A stretch of DNA of 64,000 nucleotides from Gnetum montanum (lineage: Eukaryota > Streptophyta > Gnetopsida > Gnetales > Gnetaceae): positions 173,965 to 237,964 of the forward strand of contig MNCI01009599.1 in assembly GCA_015680685.1 (NCBI GenBank), in the 5' to 3' direction. Positions 45,767 to 55,639 of this stretch are shown here, piece by piece. Made by a program: the position numbers and the translations under genes. The notes beneath the pieces are model-generated. The model had not been told where the DNA came from and ran no database searches. It saw only the letters and a program-made list of their open reading frames with translations. Each line of letters starts with the position of its first letter. The stretch's first letter is position 1.

Positions 45767-46218
45767 AATTAATGAGCTAGGCAAAGTTTGGTGCTAGATT
45801 ATCTTAACAATTATCTCTATTGCAAAATTGTGGCATCCCATTCCTGGATGTCATAGAAAATGTCAAATATACATTATATTAGACATTATGTGTAAAATGA
45901 TAATATACCAAACATCAAATATATGTAACATTCAACATTATGTGTAAAAGAAATAATAGAGAAAATGCAAAAAGAAAAAGAAAAGAATGCTTTATTGATA
46001 TGGAATAGAGTATTTGGATCATTCTTGAGAGTGTTCCTTGGAGTTTTCTTCCTTTGATATCTATCCCCTCAGAGACAATCTAGCACTGCCACCACAGTTA
46101 GGCCTACAACCTAACCAAAAGGGATGACTAGTCCACTTCTTATCCTACTTCATCCAACTCCTATGACTTGTCTGTATTGGCTTTGCCACTCCATGCTGGC
46201 ATGACCTCTAAGTCTATG

Positions 46219-46225
46219 TATAAAT
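46219..46225 (+). promoter_or_regulatory. TATA box of the solo LTR
   Basis: TATAAAT in CTATGTATAAATGCC, 391 bp into the LTR. It sets the plus-strand orientation. Confidence 0.6.
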
Positions 46226-46241
46226 GCCTTAGCTCAAACCA

Positions 46242-46259
46242 CCCCCCCCCCCCCCCCCC
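46242..46259. repeat. Run of 18 C
   Basis: Uninterrupted C run just downstream of the solo LTR TATA box. Length is likely variable between individuals or uncertain in the assembly. Confidence 0.9.
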
Positions 46260-47279
46260 TACCCCAAAGGTTACCTTAAGAGACACATCCATTATTACAA
46301 TGCATCCTTTCAGGTCTTAATTACAACTACCCTTTTGGGTCTTGTTACACTAATAATAACACTTATTATGAAGTGCTACCATCTTCATTATGCAGTAGCA
46401 TCATTTGGGAATAGGGACGTGACAAAAATTTTCACCTCATCTATGACTAAATCATGAGTCATATCCATGGAGGTACAATTTCAAAGTCAAAAATATCATC
46501 AAGAAAATAAACAATTAGATCAAAATTCAATTAAAAACTACATACTTATGACTATCACTCATAAGTAAAATAAAAAAGCCCTCATCCTAACTTCTAATAT
46601 TAAGTTCAAAGATGAAAAAATTGACTAAACCAAATTGAAAAATACATAAATATATTATAAATATTAGAATATTACAAAGGAAATGTCACCTAATCTATGA
46701 CTCTACTATGCAACCTTCACAATGTAGCAACTTCATAGTCTTAATAACATCAATGGTTGTTAATTGCCATAGGGTGTCAACAATCTTCCTTAACAATTTC
46801 TAATACAAATAAAGAAGAATTCAATTTGGTGTAGGTTCTTTCTTAAATTTGGCATCCCCCTCACTCATAAATGAGCTTCTTATTTATACATAAGATTATT
46901 TATAATAATTAGGAAAAATAAGTATTCGAAAATTGATTTGTAACAAAGAATTTGATAGTAATCGATTTCAAAGTTGTTGAATTACATCACGATGTCAAGG
47001 ATCTTCAATACTCAATTTAGATCATCTAGTGACTAGAATCGATATCTTGATTTCTTCACAACATATTTCTTCTCCAAAAATCTATGTTATCGATCAGTAT
47101 CACTACCGCTATAAGGATCAATATAATTAACATCAATTTCCACTACTACCACAATTTCCTGCAATACATAGAACTTAATAAGAAAATTAATACTTATGAA
47201 ATTCTATTGCTAAAATAAATTATCTTTGATACAATAAAATAGTAAATAAAATAAAAATATGAACTTATAATGTTCAAAA

Positions 47280-47675
47280 TTGGAACATTAAGAAGTTAAA
47301 CAATTGCATAGGATTAGGAATCTTCCCTTATACTCATGTAGGTGTTGCATCAAGCTCCTCTAAATTAGATGCATTTCCCGAGTTATATGCATGGGATGGC
47401 CCAACAACTATTCAATGTCTAGCTAGAACTAGACATTCCTCCTCATTATCTGACATGGGAGGAATGATGATATCCTTAACTACTGCCCATCCAAAGGAAG
47501 AGGTACTCTAGCTACATCCATTCTCTTACAAAAGTAAGAGAGGTTCATGCTAATCATCCTAATAGTAAAAGCAAATGGCTTGAGAAGCCTCTTAAGAGAG
47601 GATCTCATCTGGCCACTAACTGATTTGGACCTTCTCAACTAAGAAGAGGTCCAAGATGGTAATGCAGATCCCTTA
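47280..47675 (-). pseudogene. Distal part of the retroelement ORF split by element E
   Basis: Read on the minus strand this continues the ORF fragment at 55,240-54,335 across the E insertion. It includes the acidic stretch SDNEEECLVLARH near 47,460 and ASNLEELDATPT near 47,360, with stops between. Its link to the other part rests on the matched target duplication of E (CCTTA and CCTTC). Confidence 0.45.
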
Positions 47676-48563
47676 TGATGAGTCATGAATTTGCTGACAG
47701 CCACGATATCACACCCACGATAACGCACCCACGATATCGCACCCGCGATATCACAGCCGACGCGATATTGCGTACGCGATATTGTAGCCTAAGCCACGAT
47801 ATCACATACGTGTTATCACAACATATCTCCTCATCTATAAATAAGAGGTAGACAGATCCAATAATTCAATTTTAGAGTCAGTTAGTGTTTAGTATTTTTC
47901 ATTTCTTCTCTCAACCCTTTTCCTCTCCGTGTATGCCCGCAGTGTGGTGAATGTAATTGTACGACATCCTTTATTTGAGTGTGACGTACTTGGACATGCA
48001 CATGACTAGTAATAAAGATCAAGATTACTTCATCATTGCAGCATTCACTTAGTTTAATCATTTCTTTAATTTTTATTTACTGCTTTCCTAGATAGATCTC
48101 TTCTCACCCTTAAACTCATGTTAAAACGCGGAATGAGTACGACTTGATTACGAGCATTTAAGTGTGACTACTTGGTAACCCAGTAGCGTACCTAGGATCT
48201 ACGCTTGGTAATCCCAGTGCTAGTCATGCACGAAGTCCAAGATGTATATGGATAATCAAGGGACAGATGCTCATCGCACTTAGGCTAGCTTAGACTCTCT
48301 CTCACCCTTCTCTCTTAGGTTAGTAATATTATCTTCCATTGTCTTTAGGAGTAGAATTAGATTAGAAACCACATCATACACCTCACTCTGAACTAAACCA
48401 TACGTGACAAAGATAATACTAGTCCAGGTGGGAAGATAACGATCTATGACCTAAGGTTAACTGTCTAGATGCCACAACTAGTCCATCTACAGAGTTTGAC
48501 CGGATCACACATGTAATACTCGTATTCATATGGTTGAGTGTAGGAGTACCTCACCACTCATCA
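47676..48563 (+). repeat. Element E 5' LTR
   Basis: Starts TGATGAGTCATGAATTTGC and ends CACTCATCA. U3 opens with about eight tandem words of CACGATATCGCACC type (47,700-47,820), then a TATA box at 47,836 and a polyadenylation word AATAAA at 48,011. The 3' LTR at 53,446 matches along its full length. Confidence 0.95.
47836..47844 (+). promoter_or_regulatory. Element E LTR TATA box
   Basis: TATAAATAA within CCTCATCTATAAATAAGAGG, identical in the 3' LTR (53,606-53,614). It lies directly after the GATATC repeats, as a core promoter would. Confidence 0.8.
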
Positions 48564-48564
48564 T

Positions 48565-48582
48565 TGGCACCGTTGCCAGGGA
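48565..48582 (+). promoter_or_regulatory. Element E primer-binding site, tRNA-Asp
   Basis: TGGCACCGTTGCCAGGGA, 16 of 18 matching the complement of the plant tRNA-Asp(GTC) 3' end. It is one base after the LTR. Both mismatches are G-to-A changes, consistent with decay at methylated sites. Confidence 0.9.
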
Positions 48583-48704
48583 CGATGCTAGTTATCTAGA
48601 TTAGTTATATCATACAAGGTCGTTGTATATGAATTAACGATATATCTTTTAAGAAGAAATAATTACAAAAATTCACATATAAATTCACACACAATTGTAC
48701 AACC

Positions 48705-50640
48705 ATGCCTCTCCTACAAGACTATGATAATGCCATACCTAGTGAGGAAATTCATTGGAGAACCGATGAATTATATGACAATGAAGATTGGAGTATGCAA
48801 TCTGAGGTGGGGGTTTCTTATAAACATAAACGAAGGAAACATCGCCCCAATGCACAAAGGCATAACTTACTTGATGAGGATGAACCCCCACTGGCCACTA
48901 CAAGCCTAATGTAAATACAAGAGGCTGTTCGAATCTCATGTAGGCATCGTAAAGAGAGCCATCTACCCAGGCTCAATTTAAAAAACTTCCCTAATTTTTC
49001 AGGAGTCTATGACTTAGATCCGCATCAACATTTACAAGCCTTCTACAATGCCTGCGCATGGAAAAACATTGATAATGGTTGGCAAAACCTCAAGCTCTTC
49101 CCTATGACACTTGTTGGCCAAGAAAAAGTATGGTATAGATAGTTAAAACCAAAATCAACACGACGTTGGTCAACAATGGTAGAACTCTTTAATGAAAATA
49201 TCAAACCTACGCAAGAGTGTCAGCCTTGAGGAAACAAATCCAAGGATGGAAACAAGCACAACATGAACCCTTAGACATGGCCTTAGAAAGATATTACGCA
49301 TTGTTAAATAACTATCCAAGTCATGGGTTCCCCAAGGAAAGGCTAATGTACCATATCATTGATGGGCTACGTAATGAAACAAGAGAGACCATAGGGATGT
49401 ATGCCCAAGGACAACTATATGAACTACAAACCCATCAAGTCCAAGAGTTTATCAAGTCCAAGAGCAAAAGAATAAGGAGAAATGGCTAGATGGGAGAGTG
49501 TTGAAAAACATCAACGGGACCAAAATTTCAACTTAACAAAGGTCCATGATCATAAAAAGGAGAAATTAACTTATCACAAGGAGAAAGAACCATCTTTGCC
49601 AGTACAACAATCGTTAGAGGAAGTTGAGGCAAAGATCAATAAGATGTTGGAATGGATGTATAAAAAGTGTGAAGAAGTTATTGATATAATTGGAGATAGA
49701 GATTTGACAACTCGAGAAGCAAGAAAAAATATCATTAGACATTCGGAAAGAAGGAATGAAGAAAATAAGAGCTCAACTGCCAATCATACGTATGAATGCA
49801 ACATATGTCTGTACGATCACCCCAAGGTCCAATGCCTAATCTTGTTACATTTATATGAGCATTGGGGAAGCACGTTACATCTAGAGTTCATATAGAGATA
49901 CTGTGTTCAATCACAGTGGCAACAATCCCAGTCATGGGGGAATCCGCCCCTAAACTGGAGACACCCTTCATATTATCCGAATCCAAATGCTTATCTAGTT
50001 CAACATCATGTTTCTCCAACTGGGCCAACATACTCTATCTCACCACATTACCATTCTCCACAATACTATTAGGTCATGTCCTCAACACCACCACCACCTT
50101 GTGCATCTTACACTTCTCCCAATTTTCAACATTCTCATCCTTTCCCTCCTTCTACATCACCACCAACTGTTCCTAAGGTATCTGCACCATAGCAACAACC
50201 CACAAATGCTACTTGTGCTACTGTTTCCAACAACGGTGATAGACCTCAGCCACATCAAAGATTTCCCTTCTTTATAAATGACCCTAGGAAGGGACAACAC
50301 AATTCCAAGGCCGCTACATCCTCCGACTCAGCACAAGTCCAACACTATGGTGCACCCTTATCTTCGAACCCAACACCTCATGGTACTTCATCAGGGCCAC
50401 CAACTAACACTCCAACAATCATACAGCCCAATGAACATAGTCATGGAAGGTAGCATCCTGATCCTTGCATACCATCTAACAGTCCTAAATATCATAGTGG
50501 GTTAACTCGTTATCCAGGAACTACATCGTATAAATTGCCCCACTATGCTTACTACAATCAGGTGTGTGAACCTCGATGGGGTAAGTACGGCTAAGTTCCA
50601 ATATTTCCAACATGCAAGGATCCCCATCATCATTTATTAA
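48705..50640 (+). pseudogene. Element E Gag
   Basis: ATG at 48,705. The frame carries an acidic N-terminus (EEIHWRTDELYDNEDW), the capsid domain NFPNFSGVYDLDPHQHLQAF and NIDNGWQNLKLFPMTLVGQ, then (shifted by an indel, 49,217-49,489) QGWKQAQHEPLDMALERYYA and GFPKERLMYHIIDGLR. Back in the first frame come a charged region with EAKINKMLEWMYKKCEEVID, the knuckle CNICLYDHPKVQC (49,798-49,836) and a long Pro/Ser/Gln-rich tail (SSTPPPPCASYTSPNFQ) to about 50,595. Only a handful of stops. Closest relative in the window is element A Gag. Confidence 0.85.
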
Positions 50641-52494
50641 TCCTTTCCATCCTAATAACAAGCAGGATTAATAACCATTTTTTGTTTTTCTTTAATTTTT
50701 CAATTTCTGTTTTATCTTTTTCATTTTTCAATTTTTTGTTTTATCTTTTTTATCTTTTTGTCTTTTTGTCCTTTTACGTCTTTTATAAGTAATCTCGTCT
50801 ATGAATAAAACACTCATGTGAATCATTGGTTGAGGTGTGTTCTATGTTATCAAGTCTCAGATGATCAATTATTTGGATAGTGAGCCCATTACACCCACTC
50901 ATCCATTCTACAAATAAGAGGTTTTGTTCAAGGGTACAGTGATATTCTTGACATTTTTTAAAACTTAAAATTAATTTTGTGTTCATTGTACCCAGAATGA
51001 AGAAGGATGGACCAAGAGGGAATGATTGGGGTGTGACATCAAGGGGACTTTTGGATTCTCTTTGATGACGTCTGTGGGTGTTATCATGCAACGTGGTCAT
51101 ACTAAGATCCTTGTAGATCTAATGAAAAATGGGAGTAAGAGTAATCAAAAGGGCACTCAAAAATCCAATGTTATTCTAGGGGATCCCACTGGAAAGACAT
51201 GCATCCATGCCTGAAGATTGGCAGCTTCTTTGGATTCAGTATTCATCAAAAAAAAAGTGCCACAGAACAAAAATCACTCCTCTCTTGAACACAACGTCAA
51301 GTGATTGTACGCCTTATTATTTTGGTACTCTCATAGTTGCTCATCATGGGATGAAACAATGCGATGTCACAGATTAGAGGAATGGACTTGGTCCTAATCT
51401 TGGAACGATGGGTTAATAACACCTTAATCATGCTTTACACGTAAGATTCACTATGCCCTAGGTCAGTTACCTCATGTCCCAATCTCTACGATCCCTTCTA
51501 GACTTCGTCTCATCTCACTGTTCGTGTAATTGTAGCTCATGTCATGTGTAACATAGAATTCTTACCTCATTCCAGTGATATTTACATGTGTGTGTTTTGT
51601 GGAATTAGTGCGGATTACATTTAACCCTTCTAGTGCCCACAGACACTTTTAAGTGTGGTTACACAAGGGCATTATAGGTTGGAACCTACTTTGGGGAGGA
51701 TCCACTAGTGTAATCTTTTCTAATTTTCACTTATCACATAGCTCACACACACAATTTATTACCCTCAATGTATTGTTCATGATATTCTTTCCCTTATTAT
51801 TATCCCTCCAATTCAACATTTCTATGAATCATCACATAGCCTTTTTCTCTACCATCCAAGGTCCTTATTGATAAATTCCACACCATCATAATTTTTGTGG
51901 CTTCAAAACTAGTTGAATTACCCTGGAACCCTTTAACAATCATCCAAATGACCTTAGTTTACATCGTTTAATTTCAAAAGAAATATTAAAAATTTGGTAC
52001 ATTCTCTAAGTGCCCTAACTTCGATGAAAATATATATACGTGACCCCCCTATGCTAATCAACATCATTTGCAACTGTTCACGTAGGGGAAGTTTTTCAAT
52101 TTCCTCTCTATGACTCATGATTGTGTGCCCCCTTGCTTTCACATCCATATCTCGCTCGCTGGTACTCCGATTTTCATTCCGTCTGAACCTACTTGAACCC
52201 GAAGTGTTCAGCTTAGTCTTGGGGGTGGGGCACATGTCAGACATCTTTAAGGGTAATTATTTATAAAATTAAGAATAAAATGTGTCAAAAAAAATTTCAT
52301 CCCCTTAGCTATACCAGAAAATTAAATTTGGAAACCACCTAAGCAAAGAGGACTCAACATTATAATCTTTCGGGGACATGTTCTTCCAATAATTAACATC
52401 ACATGAAAATAAAGTAAATCTATTAAGGAAAGCAGTAAGGTATAACCTAACTTTGGTAACAACCTTACTAATGATTGGCCCTATGTGATTGTAG
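50641..52494 (+). other. Element E internal region without recognisable pol
   Basis: Between gag and the downstream ORF. T-rich tracts (50,680-50,790, TTTTTCATTTTTC type) and short frames only. None shows a protease loop, RT box, RNase H or integrase motif on either strand. A 105-codon minus-strand frame (51,100-50,783) and a 96-codon one (52,244-51,954) are unrecognised. Confidence 0.6.
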
Positions 52495-53268
52495 ATGGCC
52501 CCGAAATGTGGACAACAAGAAGGTCTTGCTCAAGGTGCTATCAAAAGACCTAGGAGAGGTGGAAGACAAGATCCTGCTAGACAACATGCAAAACAGGAGG
52601 AACAATCATTCAATATTCATCAAGAGGACCCTCCTATCATACAGTCAGGTCAGGCAGAAGGAGGAACTGCTGTAGCACCTGAATAGGGACAACATCTCAC
52701 GTTGCCCCAAGATTGTGTTCAAGCCATCCACGAAAAGTTCACATTCGCTACGGTGATTGTGGAATTAAACTTTGAATATTTTGCAGAGTTCACTTCTAAG
52801 GCTGTTAGGGATCACCTCAAAGGGTCTCCCTTATGGCCTACCCTCTCTAAAAGTAGTGCCTGGTACTTAGGGGAAACGTACTAATTTTGGTACAATAAAG
52901 AAGAAGGCACCACGGTTAACAATTCTGGTGTGACTATTGATTTCTCTGTTCAAGCCATTCTAGAAACATTAAACCTTCTGAATACAGGGCTAAAGGTTGC
53001 TCAGAACCAACTGGACACTTTCAGAACTGAGCAACCTAATAAACTGTTGACAGAGAATAAAAGGGTGGCGGAAGAAAAAGAGAACACTGACTAGGATGCC
53101 TCTATGGCATAAGCGCAAACTTACACATGCGCCAAGGCACTCAAGGCCTTACAAGAGGAGAAACTCTAGGCCATACTTCAACGCCATCAAATCCCAAGAC
53201 CTGGAGCACAAGAAAAGGGGAGGACACCCATGGAGGAGCCACCACCACCAGGAACTACATGAGTTCCA
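52495..53268 (+). pseudogene. Element E downstream accessory ORF
   Basis: One reading frame, starting at MAPKCGQQEGLAQGAIKRP, runs about 258 codons with five stops (four TAG, one TAA). Order: basic Arg/Gln-rich N-terminus (RPRRGGRQDPARQH), a middle part with FTFATVIVELNFEYFAEFTS and DHLKGSPLWPTLSKSSAWYL, then a likely coiled coil (ILETLNLLNTGLKVAQNQLD, KLLTENKRVAEEKEN), and a Pro-rich end (EEPPPPGTT). It is in sense with gag and lies before the purine tract, where Athila and Ogre-like elements keep extra ORFs. I recognise no family and no membrane segment. Confidence 0.55.
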
Positions 53269-53435
53269 TCCAATTTTGTAATCATAGGATTTTCTTTTGT
53301 GTTGTGTCTCAATTTTTTTCTGACTCCACACTACGGCATGAATCCATTCTATCCAGTCAATAATCCCATACCTATCCACTGTGTAATCAATGGAGCTTGT
53401 TCTCACTTTAACTCGAGGACAAGTTTTCATTCAAT

Positions 53436-53445
53436 CGTGGGGGTA
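53436..53445 (+). promoter_or_regulatory. Element E purine tract before the 3' LTR
   Basis: CGTGGGGGTA directly precedes the 3' LTR start TGATGAGT. A short G-rich plus-strand primer is usual in plant Ty3/gypsy elements. Confidence 0.7.
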
Positions 53446-54334
53446 TGATGAGTCATGAATTTGCTGACAGTCGCAATATCACACCCATGATAACGCACCC
53501 ATGATATCGCACCCGTGATATCGCATCCTTGGTATCACAGCCGACATGATATCACCTACACGATATTGCAGCCTGAGCTGTGATATCGCAGCCTGTCTCC
53601 TCATCTATAAATAAGAGGTAGACAGATCCAATAAGTCAATTTTAGAGTTAGTTAGTATTTAGTATTTTTCATTTCTTTCTCTCAACCCTTTTCCTCTCTG
53701 TGTATGCCCGTAGTGTAGTGAATGTAATTGTACGACATCCTTTATTCGAGTGTGACGTACTTGGACATGCACATGACTAGCAATAAAGATCGAGATTACT
53801 TTATCATTGCAGCATTCACTTAGTTTAATCATTTAATTAATTGTTATTTACTGCTTTCCTAGATAGATCTCTTCTCACCCTTAAACTCATGTTAAAATGT
53901 GAAATGAGTACAACTTGATTACGAGCATTTAAGTGTGACTACTTGGTAACCCAGTAGCGTACCTAGGATTTGTGCTTCGTAATCCCAGTGGTAGTCATGC
54001 ACGAAGTCCAAGATGTGTACAGATAATCAAGGAATGGATGCTCATCACACTTAGGCTAGCTTAGACTCTCTCTCACCCTTCTCTCTTAGCTTAGTAATAT
54101 TATCTTCCATTGTCTTTAGGAGTAGCATTAGATTGGAAACCACATCATACACCTCACTCTGGACTAAACCATACGTGACAAAGATAATACTAGTCCAGGT
54201 GGGAAGATAGTGAATTGTGACCTAAGGCTAACTGTCTAGATTCCACAACTAGTTTGTCTACGAAGTTCGACTGGATAGCGCATGTAACGCTTGTATTCGT
54301 ATGGTTGAGTGTAGGGGTACCTCGCCATTCATCA
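53446..54334 (+). repeat. Element E 3' LTR
   Basis: 889 bp, direct repeat of the 5' LTR, ends CATTCATCA. TATA at 53,606, AATAAA at 53,782. Compared with the 5' LTR, most CG sites of the GATATC repeats have become TG or CA. Confidence 0.95.
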
Positions 54335-55240
54335 CCTTCTTTCTTCATTTCTATGGCCTAGTGTCAGGTTCTACTACCTTAGCATGGGTGGAGCTCCTGT
54401 TTTCTAAATACTCAATGAGGCTCCTCTTGCCTTTAAGTAAAGGCATATTAAGAATGGAAACACCTCACTGATGAATCAGCAAATTGATAAGGTGAGGATG
54501 CCTGTAGATTCAATCCCTAGTGAATAAACCCAACATGCCTCAGCAAAGAATATGACCCAAGTCCAAAGGATGACCAGTGAGAAGGAAATAAAGAACAAAT
54601 TCTTAGGCTCACAAAAAATAGTTATAAATTTCCCCTTTTATAATAATATTATATAAAATAATGAGAGAGAGGGTGGAAGCATCCAAATCCATCTAACTCC
54701 TAAGAAATTTTCAGCATCAAAGACATAGACTGCATCACAAAATTCATCTTGGAAAATAGAAATCACACCATTCATGAAAATATCAATCATGGAATGAATG
54801 GTAACCCTATCAACATCAACACTAGATATCCAAAGAATTTCATTTACAACTTGAGTAGAAACTTCAATCAACATCCCTCCAACCATGCAAGTGAAAGCCC
54901 CAATAGAAGCATTTGTAATTACAATGTTGCTATAAAATTCTCTTATGAGGATTTCAAGCACAAAAAAATTCATGAAAATAAATGGGACCCAATTCAACAC
55001 TTGAAAGAATGTCATTAATTCTTTTTAATGATGTTGTTGGAAGCAAACAGATAGTTAAGAAACAATAGAGATGGTTCAAGTTACCTCAAATGGATGATGG
55101 GCCTCAATTAACTGAAATTACAAAGTAGGTGCTTGCAGTGTTGGAGGAAGCTTCCTTAGACTTCTTGCTCTTCCTTGATGCCTACTTGGACATTTCAATA
55201 TTCTTTTGGGTCATCAATTTTGAAGAAAAATGTGTAAATC
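54335..55240 (-). pseudogene. Retroelement ORF with a plant EFYANL-type domain, proximal part
   Basis: Open run of 125 codons (55,015-54,638) with FFVLEILIREFYSNIVITNA, FTCMVGGMLIEVSTQVVNEI and LWISSVDVD, the layout of a domain common in plant retroelement proteins (an EFYANL-like word, then a V-x-G-x-x-I patch and a N-x-I-L-x-I/L patch). Past a stop the frame goes on to FISFSLVILWTWVIFF and FISEVFPFLICLYLKARGA, also typical. Upstream is a Lys/Ser-rich start near 55,210. At 54,335 element E interrupts; the rest is at 47,675-47,280. Function of this domain is not known to me. Confidence 0.5.
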
Positions 55241-55387
55241 ACCACTGTTGGATAAGCCCTGGTCGTCTACCCTCAATCATCTAAGCTTGGATGTGGATGA
55301 ATGAGGAAAAAATGAAGGTTTGGACATATATAATTATAGCCATTGAGGGATTTTTATGAAAAAGATAGCCATCCACCTTGTGGTATA

Positions 55388-55500
55388 GATGTCTATGCCA
55401 TGTCTACCATGAAAACATATGAATGTCTAACTTGGAATGTAGACGTCTATGAGTAGATGTCTAACTTCTTATGTAGACTTCTCATGGTAGACATCTCAGC
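55388..55500. repeat. GATGTCTAC / TAGACGTCTA repeats inside element G
   Basis: Eight words of the type TAGATGTCTA, TAGACGTCTA, GTAGACATCT in 113 bp. The same words fill the U3 of both G LTRs (37,353-37,485; 58,183-58,318) and resemble the flanking minisatellite at 36,630 and 58,599. Confidence 0.7.
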
Positions 55501-55639
55501 AAGAAAGGTTTAGGGAATGGCTACCAAGGATTATAGTCTTAAATGATATTCAAAATGAAATAAAGACTTACCTCTACTTACCTTGCTTGCTAAAGGAGAT
55601 GAAGATGCCTAAAAAGCTTAAAAATTAGGTTCTTCTTTA

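Larger units (their letters stand above)
45829..46424 (+). mobile_element. Solo LTR with perfect target duplication
   Basis: 596 bp flanked by AAAAT on both sides (45,824-45,828 and 46,425-46,429). Ends TGTGGCATCCCATTCC and GGAATAGGGACGTGACA are imperfect inverted repeats with TG...CA. A TATA box sits inside at 46,219. There is no coding sequence and no partner LTR in the window, so recombination has removed the rest. A MITE is the alternative, but length, the 5-bp duplication, TG/CA ends and TATA position favour an LTR. Confidence 0.8.
45773..47279 (-). repeat. Athila gag element 5' LTR and flank (interrupted)
   Basis: LTR proposed to start on the plus strand at TGAGCTAGGC (45,773). It is interrupted by a solo LTR (45,829-46,424) and continues from 46,430. 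The right end is not defined. 46,600-47,280 is AT-rich DNA without genes. Confidence 0.45.
47676..54334 (+). mobile_element. Element E: complete 6.66-kb LTR retrotransposon without pol
   Basis: LTRs of 888 and 889 bp (47,676-48,563 and 53,446-54,334), both TG...CA, flanked by CCTTA and CCTTC (4 of 5). The primer site is one base after the 5' LTR and a purine tract precedes the 3' LTR. It contains gag (48,705-50,640) and a second ORF (52,495-53,268). 1.85 kb between them and all remaining DNA lack protease, RT, RNase H and integrase. LTR differences are largely CG-to-TG or CG-to-CA. Structurally it is a gag-bearing non-autonomous element. Confidence 0.9.

Noticed and set aside
48724-48909. Second ORF overlapping the start of element E Gag
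   Set aside because: Shifted frame without the capsid text; the frame from 48,705 continues into the recognised Gag domain.
50008-50505. His/Leu-rich ORFs at 50,008-50,277 and 50,278-50,505
   Set aside because: Out-of-frame readings of the Pro/Ser/Gln-rich end of element E Gag, which is in the other frame.
54749-55018. Asn/His-rich plus-strand ORF of 89 codons
   Set aside because: Antisense to the EFYANL-type ORF, which has recognisable motifs.
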